A stretch of 64,000 nucleotides of DNA from Dokdonella fugitiva (lineage in GTDB: Bacteria > Pseudomonadota > Gammaproteobacteria > Xanthomonadales > Rhodanobacteraceae). Location: contig NZ_SLWQ01000001.1 in NCBI RefSeq assembly GCF_004342425.1, forward strand, positions 1 through 64,000. The letters run 5' to 3'. Shown in pieces: positions 10,601 to 18,144 of this stretch (position 1 is its first letter; each line of letters begins with the position of its first letter). A program made the position numbers and the translations under genes. The notes below the pieces were generated by a model. The model ran no database searches, was not told the origin of the DNA, and worked only from the letters and a program-made list of their open reading frames with translations.

Positions 10601-13600
10601 ACGGAGAATGTTTCGTTGAGCGAATAGACGATCTGCGTGAGCGTGCCATCCGTGGCGACCGAATACAGCTTGCCGTTGTTGAGGCGCACGTAGACGTGGC
10701 CGGCAAGGTCGGCGGCGAGGTGGCTCGGGTAGTCCGGCAGCGTCGCGAGCACGGTCGCGGCGCCGCCCGCATCGAGCGTGTGCAGGCGCTTGCCCGAGTA
10801 GTCGCGCACGACGATCGTGCCCGCCGCGTCGACGACGGCGTCGTAGGGCGTGAACGCGAGCGTCGCGAGCTTCGTCGCAGTACCGTCGAGCGCGATGCGA
10901 TAGACGTCGCGACTGCGGATCGCGAGCAACCCGCCGTTGACCGGATCCACCGCGATCGCGCTCGCCGCGAACGCGCGCACGAGGATGCGCGGCGTACCGT
11001 TCTCGATCACGGTGATGAAGTCGGTGTTGGCGACGTACACGCGGCCCTGCGCGTCGACGCGCGTCTGCCCCGGGCTGCTGAGCACCGTCTCGACTTGGTC
11101 GATCGGCGTGCCGTCGGCGGCATACCGCCGGATGCGGTTGGCGCCGTTTTCGGCCACGTCGACGTTGCCGTCGCCGTCGACCGCGATGCCGTACGGGTTG
11201 GCGAGGCCGCTCGCGAACGTCGACTTGCCGGCATCGTCGACGCGCGCGACGGTGCCGTCGCTGCGATTGGCGACGAGCACCGCCCCGTCGGCGGTGAACG
11301 CGAGTCCGCGCGGCGCGCTCAGGCCGGTCGCGAGCGTCGTGACGCTGCCGTCGGGCGCCTCGCGCCGCAGGCTGCCGTCGTCGTTGGCGACGTAGAGGTC
11401 GCCGTCGTCGTCGTACTTCATGCCTTGCGGCTGGTTGGCGACGCCCTTGGCGAACACGTGCTGCTGGCCGTCGGCAGCGATCGCGACGATGCTGTCGCCG
11501 CCCTGGTTGGCGACATAGAGGGTGCCGCCCGCGTCGAAGCGTACGTCCATCGGGCTCTGCAGCCCGGCCGCGTACTCCGTGACCTCGCCGTCGGTGCCCA
11601 CCTTGGCGATCGTCCCGTTGCCGGAATTGGCGACGTACACGGCACCGGCGGCATCACGCGTGAGGCCATACGGACGGTTGAGCCCGCGCGCGAACGGCGT
11701 CACCACGCCTTGCGGCGTGACCTTCGCGAGCGTGTTGTCGGCATAGTTGCCGACGATGAAATTGCCGGCGTCGTCCCGGGTGATGCCGACCGGTTGCGAC
11801 AGGCCGTTGCGCCAGAGCACGGTTTCGCTGCCGTCCGGGGCGCGGCGCACGAGGCGCTGCTCGCCCGAGATCGCGACGCCGTCCTCGCTGCCGCTGAAGG
11901 AACCTGCCAGCACGAGGTCGCCGTTCGCATCGGTGTCGATCGCGGTCAGCGAGGTGATACGCAACGCGTTGATGCTGGTCACCGCGCCGGCCGGGCTGAT
12001 CACCGAGATGCGCTTGGCGCCCGACGTGACGTAGACCGTGCCGTCCGCATCGACGGCAATCCCGGTCGGCGCATCGAGCGCGGTCGCGAGCACGCTCGCC
12101 GCGTGCGTCTGCGCGTCGATGCGCAGTACCTTGCGGTCGCTCGAGTTGACCGTGTAGAGGTTGCCCTGGCCGTCACGGACGAGACCGCGCGCGTTCGCGT
12201 ACGGCGTGCCGCTCGCAATCGGCGTGACGTTCGTCTGCGGCACGGTCGAGGTGTCCTCGTCGGCGTTCTGCAGCACGATCGAGAGGTCGAGCTGGCCCGC
12301 CGGCACCGCTTCATTGCCGACGTTGATGAGGTTCGCACCGAGGTGCACGGGAACGTTCGTGCCAGCCTGCGCGAGCGGCGGGTCCGGCGTGACCCCGCCA
12401 CGCAGGACGGGCTCGGAACGGACGACGAACTGCGTGCTGCCGTCCGCCTGCACGTGGCCGGCCGCGTCGGTTCCGCGCGCATAGATCGTGTAGTTGCCGG
12501 CGACGAGGCGCTGCGCGGCCCACTCCATTTCCACCGGCGTCGTGCTCGCGGCGGCGAACGTCAGCGGCAGGTTCGGCGGGAACTGGCCGGCGCCGTGCGC
12601 ATTCGCGCGGAACACGTAGACGACGTTGCCTTGCGGGTCGCGCACGTCGGCGTCGACGACCATTTCGGCGGCGGCATCGGTCGTGTTCCTGACTTCGATC
12701 TCGAGTTCGATCTTGTCGCTCGGGCCGTACACCGGCTTGTCGACGCCGACTTCCTCGAACACCAGGCCCGACGCCTGCACCGCGGTCAGCTGCAGGTCGA
12801 GCGTCATGTTGCCCGGCTGCGGAATGCTCACGTCGACGCGGCTGCTCAGGTATCCCGATGCGGTCACCAGCAGCGTGACGCGGCTGCCACTGACGCCGGC
12901 GATCGTGTAGCGGCCGTCGCTACCGCTGACGGCGTTGCCGCCCTGGCCTTCGACGACGATGCTGGCGCCGATGATCGGCGTGCCGCTGGCCGCGTCGCTG
13001 ACGAGTCCGCTGAGCGTGCTCGTCGCCGGCACCGCGTTCAGGCCGATCGAGCCGATGTCGTTGACGCCGTTGGCGAGCGAGCCGCTCGCGGTGACACCCA
13101 GGTAGCCGTCCGCCGCGATGTCGAGTGCGAACGCACCCGCCGGCAATCCGGCCAGCTCGAAGCGACCGTCGGCGCCTGTATTGATCGTCGTGGAGCCTCG
13201 CGTGACGCGCGCGCCCGGGAGCGGCTGTTGCGTGGCGGCGTCGACGATGCGGCCGCGCAGCGTCGCCGTCGCTGGCGGATTCGTGCTGGTCGGATACAGC
13301 GTCGGGGAGAAACTGTAATGCTGGCCGGCGACGAACTCGACGTCGGCCGTCACCGTGCGGTAGCCCGATTTCGTGACCTGGATCGTCGCCGCTCCGGCGT
13401 CGAGTTCCGTGAGCGAATACGCGCCGGCGGCATCGGTCAACGCGGAAGCGGTGCCGACCGAAACGATCACGCCCGAGAGTGCCGCGCCGGTATTGCTGCG
13501 TACTGTGCCGGAAAGGTCGGCGGTGAGCGACGCGCGCGACAACTGCACGGTGCCGAATTGCAGCGTCTGCCCCGCGCCGATCTGGACGGAGAACTCGCGC

Positions 13601-14637
13601 GCGGTGTAACCCACTTTCGAAATGCGCACGGTGAAGGCGCCCGGCGCGAGCGAGGCGAGCGCGAACGAGCCGTCGCCGGCCGAGCTCACCGACGCGGGCG
13701 TCGCGTCGATGCGCTGGATCGTCGCGCCGGCGATCGGCGCCGCGGTCGCGGCATCGACGACGCGGCCGACGATCGTGCCGCTCGTCGGTTCGGGCGGTGC
13801 GTGCGCCGCTGCCCACAGCGCGCGCAACGCCAGGGCGGTGAGATACGGATCGTCGGACCAGCTGCCGTTGGCCTGCTGCGCGGCACGCAGTGCGTCGACG
13901 AGCGGTTGCAGCACGGCGGGCTGCGCCGTGCGCGTGGTCAATGCGATCACGGCGACCGCGTTCTCGAAGGCCGTCGCGTAGACACCGTCGGCGTCGCGCA
14001 GGGCCAGCACGCGGTCGCTCGCGGCAGCCGCGAGCGGCGCGGCCTCGGGCACGCGCGCCGACCATGCCTGCGCCGCGACGAGCACATGCGAGGTGATGTA
14101 GAGGCTGCTGCCGTCGCCGATGCCCCAGCCGCCATCGACGCGACGCGCCGCCTGCAGCCAGCCGATCGCGGCGGCAGCCACCGCGGTGTCCGCGCCGTCG
14201 GCCTGCGCCAGCGCCTGCAGCGCGAGCGCGGTGTCGAGTGCATCGCTCGCGTAGCCGGGGCTGCTGCCGAAACCGCCGTCGGGGTTGCGCAGCGCGGCGA
14301 GATCGGCGATCGGCGCGGTGATGCCCTGCCGCGCCGACGCGATGGCCAGGGCACGCCGGGCGAGGAACTCGCTCATCGCGCCGGACGTGTTGCGCACGCG
14401 CGCGACGAGCGCCGAAGGCGCGTTCGCGAGCTGGCTCAGCGTGACGACGCTCTCGGATTGCGCCTGCAGCGGCAACGCCATCGACACGTCTTCGCCGGCG
14501 AGCCGGCCATCCGCCTGCACCTGCGCCGTCAGCCATGCGACGCCGCGCGCGATCTCGGGCGGCTGTGTCTGCGCGGATGCGATCGATACGATGAACGCCG
14601 ACACCCATGCGACGACGCGACCGGACATGCGGATCAT
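4678..14637 (-). CDS. Giant exported multidomain protein, 3,319 aa (toroid, carboxypeptidase-regulatory, NHL propellers, beta-helix)
   Basis: ATG 14637 was chosen because AGGAGG lies 5 bases upstream and a signal peptide follows (cleavage near residue 22, SIASAQ). Domains by eye: 30-280, an alpha/alpha toroid of prenyltransferase/squalene-oxidase type (repeats like DGGFGSSPGY, DGGWGIGDGS, ANGSWSDDPY); 283-620, four carboxypeptidase-regulatory (transthyretin-like) domains (GTIVGRVVDAATAAPIAGA and relatives); 620-800, CARDB/Ig-like; 800-1745, about 22 NHL blades (PYGLTRDAAGAVYVANSGN type); 1866-2133, a second NHL set; 2240-2560, macroglobulin-like domains (AEYHANETV, QSYQPTDRV); 2570-2680, an amidotransferase-like alpha/beta fold; 2980-3083, a bactofilin-like beta-helix; then a CARDB-like tail. 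No thioester CGEQ and no clear catalytic site is seen. It probably works as an extracellular scaffold. The RHS gene lies directly downstream. Domain borders are approximate. Confidence 0.88.
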   Translation of the reverse strand: MIRMSGRVVAWVSAFIVSIASAQTQPPEIARGVAWLTAQVQADGRLAGEDVSMALPLQAQSESVVTLSQLANAPSALVARVRNTSGAMSEFLARRALAIASARQGITAPIADLAALRNPDGGFGSSPGYASDALDTALALQALAQADGADTAVAAAAIGWLQAARRVDGGWGIGDGSSLYITSHVLVAAQAWSARVPEAAPLAAAASDRVLALRDADGVYATAFENAVAVIALTTRTAQPAVLQPLVDALRAAQQANGSWSDDPYLTALALRALWAAAHAPPEPTSGTIVGRVVDAATAAPIAGATIQRIDATPASVSSAGDGSFALASLAPGAFTVRISKVGYTAREFSVQIGAGQTLQFGTVQLSRASLTADLSGTVRSNTGAALSGVIVSVGTASALTDAAGAYSLTELDAGAATIQVTKSGYRTVTADVEFVAGQHYSFSPTLYPTSTNPPATATLRGRIVDAATQQPLPGARVTRGSTTINTGADGRFELAGLPAGAFALDIAADGYLGVTASGSLANGVNDIGSIGLNAVPATSTLSGLVSDAASGTPIIGASIVVEGQGGNAVSGSDGRYTIAGVSGSRVTLLVTASGYLSSRVDVSIPQPGNMTLDLQLTAVQASGLVFEEVGVDKPVYGPSDKIELEIEVRNTTDAAAEMVVDADVRDPQGNVVYVFRANAHGAGQFPPNLPLTFAAASTTPVEMEWAAQRLVAGNYTIYARGTDAAGHVQADGSTQFVVRSEPVLRGGVTPDPPLAQAGTNVPVHLGANLINVGNEAVPAGQLDLSIVLQNADEDTSTVPQTNVTPIASGTPYANARGLVRDGQGNLYTVNSSDRKVLRIDAQTHAASVLATALDAPTGIAVDADGTVYVTSGAKRISVISPAGAVTSINALRITSLTAIDTDANGDLVLAGSFSGSEDGVAISGEQRLVRRAPDGSETVLWRNGLSQPVGITRDDAGNFIVGNYADNTLAKVTPQGVVTPFARGLNRPYGLTRDAAGAVYVANSGNGTIAKVGTDGEVTEYAAGLQSPMDVRFDAGGTLYVANQGGDSIVAIAADGQQHVFAKGVANQPQGMKYDDDGDLYVANDDGSLRREAPDGSVTTLATGLSAPRGLAFTADGAVLVANRSDGTVARVDDAGKSTFASGLANPYGIAVDGDGNVDVAENGANRIRRYAADGTPIDQVETVLSSPGQTRVDAQGRVYVANTDFITVIENGTPRILVRAFAASAIAVDPVNGGLLAIRSRDVYRIALDGTATKLATLAFTPYDAVVDAAGTIVVRDYSGKRLHTLDAGGAATVLATLPDYPSHLAADLAGHVYVRLNNGKLYSVATDGTLTQIVYSLNETFSVLGFGMDDQMLVWTTSNRVYTLDPATAAITRIKDAVSGVTGLTRDAAGQLTLAFGTAQQLDAYDAGGALVSRLDGFLTPTDMLWDGTSLKFVDSGGRFYTLAPGGYPAKLGTFNVAYLAKAGADILGSYSGRIVRWTGSGQADHATVSGSTLKGVAGRADGRFAAGDTAASRVIEFNASRQVVADHAGIVRPQGLAFDAQGRLYVANYGAGTVARLDANGVATTVTTVSTPRYLAFDADGDLWITRSGGVTRVTPAGVASTVGDAVNMQGIVADGGQVYAVDQTYSTLRRLAGTTWSAFAAGLSNPTTLRTGSGDAVYVANRNSNTIVEYHQGQLETVAVNLAAIDSIGIAEDGALYVGRDSGLVNRVAPGGGVEALRIQGALASAAVYGISGTSRQFYVLAGAGVLYDVRLTQAQTPPAVGTVVHTAHVPMNAMAPGDDYTHFDFGDWLPPYGGDFRVTVSRAGVAEPAVNFVHVGPHANGELVALRSELPPGDQTLPMCMNLTGADFTSISRVEVDQVRRLASISTPNGMAADRAGNVYYTDSTHLYRTDTQGATTTLLSGLATAFGLAADSSENLYFTNRSGSGSTYQLLRVDRDGQSSVLANLGVTRANGVAVNSRDEILVGTAGKLLKVLPDGTTSIVTTTGLPDPRGIAIDGKDNIYVQNNSGYVSEIHPDGSVTDLYTSNNGVEDPYFEGDGYPNIAADCADNLYVASYRWDAMGVASAEEHKIAQIVARTGHAAVLFDTLNVNSIINDIDYLAFDRFGSRLMMYNDYEHMIWQVPVTCGAIGVDAHILTVPGQSITAATKAPAAVVAQADGRTEYVWSLRDVSADGDGVCFDTNLRGLALGERRKAVDSAFIDFHNSFSTEDVTLPVGVPLIQVANLVGVGVATDRAEYHANETVHITTTLANANATTVAGALVVEVYDASGARVATVQQQDATIPANGETLVEGTFAVGAILAGGYEARATLSDNGLALASGKAAFTVLPDGAQALATSQVATDRQSYQPTDRVVISSRVTSLLANAILESLSLTVQVYDADDVLQFTQGYTISQLLPGAHKDYISPQMLQNAHAGIYTVRQTLADAAGHVLDTQQTQYQVGSSDETGFGLVGAIAADPVDVTAGTPVQLDGAATNHGNADMHAVPLTLRIVDPQGGAPWSWRMTADIAVGATVPVPQPWPTDGVAEGMYVALLEAHVGGQDRVLAQTTVHVSAPAIHLDASVAMSAHPRLSALVLVDPAAPAAYRDRVALALDGLGYTSAFATTADDFDAGLRSGAHRAYLLFAPSVALDATTERLLREAVHRGDGLVVGDGRATLSAALAQATGVSPGNALASIGMASLVIDAGAPGGAARLAVDPPLPARIVEPTRADTLAELEGRFDVAPTMGTLRDAVEAQLRVDIGYAGNDAGTGGSRLALASVGRIADATGHDRYTVWRVRNSGDATRSLTLAATPGAWALAFTSAPHTDAFIASPVVAGSAQHVLAEAGTTIQSAAALATPFVDARIVDIGANPGAIALWANSSSIDYGLEWTGSQHESHGAIHANTGMRFAGAQNLIDGPVHYVTRFDNAGSQNTFTSTPRVVMPQPLPQLLDLDDYRPGGAIQAALGAAYLDQSGECAKNHRWQRNGSHVVLAPGVYWIPCDVKINGSGASGTVTIVSTGSIELNGSSANFQPYYRGVQFATTKAGDGAVKLATSSLTLGGLVYAPGGELQASGSNSMYRCSLIADTIKLAGAKTTIDPRQCAWAGIERRSPAVLLNAFGSGWAGYAAFGWPAALDAIDRTGGGPLDQLFHGVLDRVTPDQPLLRSGAQVPLAIEVHNLGDAFHGTLHLDAAGDAGVVVPGVPEWLLDLGIAGTFDADAVVQLGSGTTTAVTARVAAQAPLAVDPLAQASLSIAHVAGETLAGLVADLAALPGRDGALDVALADLQAAQTAFAGGDRSRGLSALLDAAEASGQSTRAQAGAYRTRIDWVLWRESR

Positions 14638-14779
14638 GCTCCCCTCCTGCTCCCTGGCTTGCACCAACCGAACGCGGTCGCGCTCGCGAGCACGACCGTT
14701 CGCTGCCGATTTCCCCGGACCCTGCCGCGATCGTCGCGGACATTGCGTCCACAACTTCCCCGATGCGACATTTCAACCG

Positions 14780-14806
14780 TTGACGCTAGCACGCACCACG
14801 TACAAT
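14780..14806 (+). promoter_or_regulatory. Candidate sigma-70 promoter for the multicopper oxidase gene
   Basis: TTGACG at 14780-14785 and TACAAT at 14801-14806 each match the consensus at five of six positions. The 15-base spacer is shorter than the usual 16-18. The site lies about 95 bases before the oxidase start, in the 264-base divergent gap with the giant gene. No other convincing element was found in that gap. Confidence 0.45.
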
Positions 14807-14901
14807 GAGAAGGACGAGGCAGCGGGCCGACGGCGTTTTGTGCGCGGGTTCACGCATGCCGTCCGGAATGGCCGCCACTCGAGCAAAGGATCGCGCACGC
14901 C

Positions 14902-16491
14902 ATGATCGATCATTCCCGCCGCGCCGCCGTCACGAGCCTCGGCCTCTGCCTGCTGGCGTCGCAGCGATGGGCGCGGGGCGCGCCTGCAGGCGGCCCCGAT
15001 CACGATCCGGCCAGCTCCGCACCGTTCGCGCGCGCATTGCGCAGGCCCGGCGCGAGCGGCCTGCTCGCGCAGCTGCGGCTCGCGCAACCGGTCGAACTCA
15101 CCGCACGCGTCGACACCTTGCCGGTGTTCAGCGGCCGCGCGACCAACGTGTGGAACTTCGCGACGACGATCGATGGCAAGCACGCGCACGATCCGCTGCT
15201 GATCGCGCGACGCGGCCAACGCGTCGAGGCGACACTGGTGAACCGCATCGGCCAGGACACCACGATCCATTGGCACGGCCTCGGCAACGACGAGGCGAAC
15301 GACGGCAGCGGGCTGCATCCCGTGCGACACGGCGAGCGCTACCGCTACGCCTACGAGGTGCGCAATCGCGCGGGGCTGTACTGGTATCACGCGCATCCGC
15401 ACTTCCACACCGGCGAGCAGATCCACCACGGCCTCGCCAGCCTGCTGCTGGTCGAGGACGACGAGGAACTCGCCCTGCGCGAGCGCCTCGGCATTCCCTG
15501 GGGCGAGCGCGACATCCCGCTGCTGCTCGCGGACAAGCAGCTCGGCCGCAACAACGAGATCGCGTACAAGGCCGGCGCTGACGACTGGATCGGCAACCGC
15601 GTGCTCGTGAACTGGACGCCGGAGCCGCATCTCGACGTCGACCGCGCGGCGTATCGCCTGCGCGTGGCGAACGTGTCGAACGCGCGCATGTTCAAGCTCG
15701 CGTTCGTGCACGGTACGACGCTCCTGGGCCATCACCTGCTCGGCACCGACGGCGGCCTGCTCGAGAGGCCGCTCGCGCTCACGCAGCTCTACCTCGCGCC
15801 GGCCCAGCGCGCGGACCTGCTGCTCGACCTGTCGTCGCTGCGCGCCGGCGACGTGGTGCGCGTGCGCAGCCTCGCCTACGACCCGATGGAGAACGATGCC
15901 GCCGCGGCCGGCGAGGATCCGATGCTCGAACATCCCGGTGCCGCGCCGATGGGCGCGCGCATGGACCTCATGGAGTTGCGCGTGACCGCGAACCGGCCCG
16001 CGCGCACCGCGCTGCCGTCGAGCATCGCGGCGCCGCTGCCGGCAATGGCGGCGAAGCCGGCCGCGACGCGCACGTTCCGTATCCGCATCTCCGACCGTGG
16101 TCGCTGGATGATCAACGACTGGAACTTCCTGCTCGCCCCGCACGCGCACGCCCCTGCGTTCACCGTGCGGCGCGGCGACCATGAAGTCTGGGAGCTCGTC
16201 AACGAATTCCGCAGCATGCCGCATCCGATCCACCTGCACGGCTTCCCGTTCCGCGTCGTGGATCGCAGGAACAGCCCGTCGCAGCTGCGCGCGCTCGTCG
16301 TCGCGTCCCATGGCCGCACCGCGCAGGACCTGGGCCTGCTGGATACCGTCGTCGTCTGGCCCGGCGAGCGCGTGCGCATCGCGATCGACTTCGCGCAGCC
16401 CTACACCGGCACGCAGACCTACATGCTCCACTGCCACAACCTCGAGCACGAGGACCAGGGCATGATGGTCGCGTTCGCGGTCGTCGACTGA
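14902..16491 (+). CDS. Multicopper oxidase, exported, all four copper-binding motifs intact
   Basis: A 529-residue three-cupredoxin oxidase. The N-terminus carries a twin arginine (SRRAAVTSLGL) and a short hydrophobic stretch, consistent with Tat export of a folded copper enzyme to the periplasm. Copper ligands are visible in order: H123 and H125 (HWHG), H163 and H165 (WYHAH), H441, H444 and H446 (HPIHLHG), and H510-C511-H512, H516 and M521 (HCHNLEHEDQGMM), the last giving the T1 site with axial Met. Such enzymes oxidise phenols or metal ions (Cu(I), Mn(II), Fe(II)) and reduce dioxygen to water. There is no Met-rich insert like that of CueO, so a role in copper tolerance is not favoured over a general laccase. 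No copper-resistance genes are adjacent. It is divergent from the giant gene and ends just before tRNA-Lys on the other strand. Confidence 0.93.
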   Translation: MIDHSRRAAVTSLGLCLLASQRWARGAPAGGPDHDPASSAPFARALRRPGASGLLAQLRLAQPVELTARVDTLPVFSGRATNVWNFATTIDGKHAHDPLLIARRGQRVEATLVNRIGQDTTIHWHGLGNDEANDGSGLHPVRHGERYRYAYEVRNRAGLYWYHAHPHFHTGEQIHHGLASLLLVEDDEELALRERLGIPWGERDIPLLLADKQLGRNNEIAYKAGADDWIGNRVLVNWTPEPHLDVDRAAYRLRVANVSNARMFKLAFVHGTTLLGHHLLGTDGGLLERPLALTQLYLAPAQRADLLLDLSSLRAGDVVRVRSLAYDPMENDAAAAGEDPMLEHPGAAPMGARMDLMELRVTANRPARTALPSSIAAPLPAMAAKPAATRTFRIRISDRGRWMINDWNFLLAPHAHAPAFTVRRGDHEVWELVNEFRSMPHPIHLHGFPFRVVDRRNSPSQLRALVVASHGRTAQDLGLLDTVVVWPGERVRIAIDFAQPYTGTQTYMLHCHNLEHEDQGMMVAFAVVD

Positions 16492-16496
16492 GGACT

Positions 16497-16568
16497 TGGG
16501 CCGTGATGGGATCGAACCATCGACCAACGGATTAAAAGTCCGCTGCTCTACCGCTGAGCTAACGGCCC
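16497..16568 (-). tRNA. tRNA-Lys (anticodon UUU)
   Basis: A cloverleaf folds on the minus strand: acceptor stem GGGCCGT/ACGGCCC, D arm GCTC/GAGC, anticodon arm GCGGA-CTTTTAA-TCCGT with anticodon TTT, T arm GATGG-TTCGATC-CCATC and discriminator A. The 3' CCA is not encoded. It sits downstream of queC at the end of the tol-que run. The queuosine genes next to it modify other tRNAs (GUN anticodons), not this one. Confidence 0.96.
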
Positions 16569-16623
16569 ACAGGAGGCGCCCGCGATCACCGCGGGGGTCG
16601 CGCAGTTTACCCGCCCCGGCGCG

Positions 16624-17304
16624 TCAGCGGTAGCGCGTGGGGTCGGCGACGCCGGCCACGCGGAAGCCGTCGGCGCGCAGGCGGCAGGCGTCGCAATGGC
16701 CGCAGGCGCGGCCGTCCGCGTCGGCCTGGTAGCAGGACACGGTCTGCGCGAAATCGATGCCGAGCCCGAGGCCGGCGCGCACGATGTCGGCCTTGCCCAT
16801 GTCGAGCAGCGGCGCGTGCACGGCGAGGTGCGCGCCTTCGACGCCGGCCTTGGTCGCGACCTCGGCGAGGCGGCCAAACGCCTCGATGAAGGCCGGCCGG
16901 CAATCGGGATATCCCGAGTAGTCGACCGCGTTGACGCCGCACCAGATGTCGCGCGCGCCGAGCACTTCGGCCCAGCCGAGCGCGATGGACAGCATGATCG
17001 TGTTGCGCGCGGGCACGTAGGTGACCGGGATGCCGGAACCGCCTTCGTCGGGCACCGCGATGTCGTCGGCGGTCAGCGCCGAGCCGCCGATGCTGCGCAG
17101 GTCGACGTGCACGGTCTTGTGTTCGACCGCGCCGAGCGCGAGCGCGACGCGCCGCGCTGCATCGAGTTCCGACGAATGACGCTGCCCGTAGTCGACACTC
17201 AGCGCGTAGCACGCGTGGCCGCGCGCGCGCGCCATTGCGAGCGTCACCGCCGAGTCCATGCCGCCCGACACGAGCACGACGGCGCGTTGGTTTTCATTGG
17301 CCAT
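16624..17304 (-). CDS. queC: 7-cyano-7-deazaguanine synthase QueC
   Basis: QueC converts 7-carboxy-7-deazaguanine to preQ0 with ATP and ammonia in the cytoplasmic queuosine pathway. The 226 residues show the PP-loop SGGMDS at 13-18, the family block [13 protein letters not shown], and the C-terminal zinc ligands C191, C201, C204 and C207 ([20 protein letters not shown]). Length and start are typical. It lies directly downstream of queE, the enzyme of the preceding step, separated only by the heptad repeat array at 17319-17422, so transcription from the tol-que run would have to cross that potential hairpin. The gene is complete. Confidence 0.96.
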   Translation of the reverse strand: MANENQRAVVLVSGGMDSAVTLAMARARGHACYALSVDYGQRHSSELDAARRVALALGAVEHKTVHVDLRSIGGSALTADDIAVPDEGGSGIPVTYVPARNTIMLSIALGWAEVLGARDIWCGVNAVDYSGYPDCRPAFIEAFGRLAEVATKAGVEGAHLAVHAPLLDMGKADIVRAGLGLGIDFAQTVSCYQADADGRACGHCDACRLRADGFRVAGVADPTRYR

Positions 17305-17318
17305 CGATCACTCCGTTC

Positions 17319-17422
17319 GGGATTGGTGATTGGTGATTCGGGATTGGTGATTCGCGATGGGGGATCAGAGTGGTGACCGCCAATCCGAATCACGAATCAC
17401 GAATCACGAATCCCGAATCACC
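17319..17422. repeat. Inverted heptad array GGGATTG/GTGATTC between queE and queC
   Basis: The left arm (17319-17360) has about six heptads reading GGGATTG, GTGATTG, GTGATTC and similar. After a 21-base core the right arm (17382-17422) has AATCCG, three AATCACG, AATCCCG and AATCACC, which is the same heptad on the other strand. The two arms can pair as one long hairpin. The right arm runs over the last codon of queE and its stop. The same heptad occurs at 23505-23622 and 24651-24848. Confidence 0.85.
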
Positions 17423-18137
17423 GCCCCGGCTCCTCCCCCCACAACAGCTTGTGCAACTGCAACTGCATGCGCACGGGCAGACGGTCGGCGAGGACCCACT
17501 CGGCGAGCGTGCGCGGTGCAAGACGGCCATGTACCGGCGAGAACAGCACCTGGCAGCGCGCGTCGATGCGATGCTCGCGCACGCGCGCCACGGCCCAGTC
17601 GTAGTCTTCACGATCGGCGAGCACGACCTTGACCTGGTCGTGCGGCAACAGGCGGTCGACGTTCGACCAGAGGTTGCGCGCGACTTCGCCCGAACCGGGC
17701 GCCTTGAGGTCGATCACTTTCCGCACGCGCGCATCGACTTCGCCGACGTCGAGCGCGCCGGACGTCTCCAGCGAGACCTCGTAACCCGCGTCGCACAGCC
17801 GCGCGAGCAAGGCGAGGCAGCGCTTCTGCGCGAGTGGCTCGCCACCGGTGACGCAGACGTGGCGCACGCCGTACTTGGCGACGTCGTCGAGCACCGCATC
17901 GATCGTGCGCCACTCGCCGCCATGGAACGAATACGTGGTGTCGCACCAGCTGCAGCGCAGCGGGCAGCCGGTCAGGCGCACGAAGACGGTCGGCCAGCCG
18001 ACCGCGTCGGCTTCGCCCTGCAGCGAATGGAAGATCTCGGTGATGCGCAGCCGCTCCGGCGACGATGCGACGGCATTCGCGCCTGCGGAGACGACGGCGT
18101 CGCCGGCCGCGGCGCCGCGGGCGGCGACGGTCGTCAT
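17418..18137 (-). CDS. queE: 7-carboxy-7-deazaguanine synthase QueE (radical SAM)
   Basis: QueE rearranges 6-carboxy-5,6,7,8-tetrahydropterin to 7-carboxy-7-deazaguanine using a [4Fe-4S] cluster and SAM. The cluster ligands are C58, C62 and C65 (CPLRCSWCDTTY), followed by the glycine-rich TGGEPL SAM-binding segment. The 239 residues include about 28 N-terminal residues beyond the usual family start at LRITEIFHSLQGE. No better start with a clear ribosome site is visible, so the true N-terminus may be shorter. The gene starts 7 bases after cpoB stops, so the two are co-transcribed. Its final codon and stop lie inside the heptad repeat array, which probably supplies its C-terminal residues. Confidence 0.95.
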   Translation of the reverse strand: MTTVAARGAAAGDAVVSAGANAVASSPERLRITEIFHSLQGEADAVGWPTVFVRLTGCPLRCSWCDTTYSFHGGEWRTIDAVLDDVAKYGVRHVCVTGGEPLAQKRCLALLARLCDAGYEVSLETSGALDVGEVDARVRKVIDLKAPGSGEVARNLWSNVDRLLPHDQVKVVLADREDYDWAVARVREHRIDARCQVLFSPVHGRLAPRTLAEWVLADRLPVRMQLQLHKLLWGEEPGR

Positions 18138-18144
18138 GGCGTGC

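Noticed and set aside
4921..14808. A stop-free frame of about 3,295 codons on the plus strand opposite the giant gene, and a similar 1,344-codon frame at 554-4588.
   Set aside because: The translations are extremely Arg/Asp/Val-rich, have no domain, no signal peptide and no ribosome site. Long open antisense frames are expected opposite high-GC genes with G/C in third positions.
16492..16623. tRNA-Lys considered as an attachment site of an integrated element.
   Set aside because: No integrase, no direct repeat of the tRNA 3' end and no foreign genes next to it were seen.
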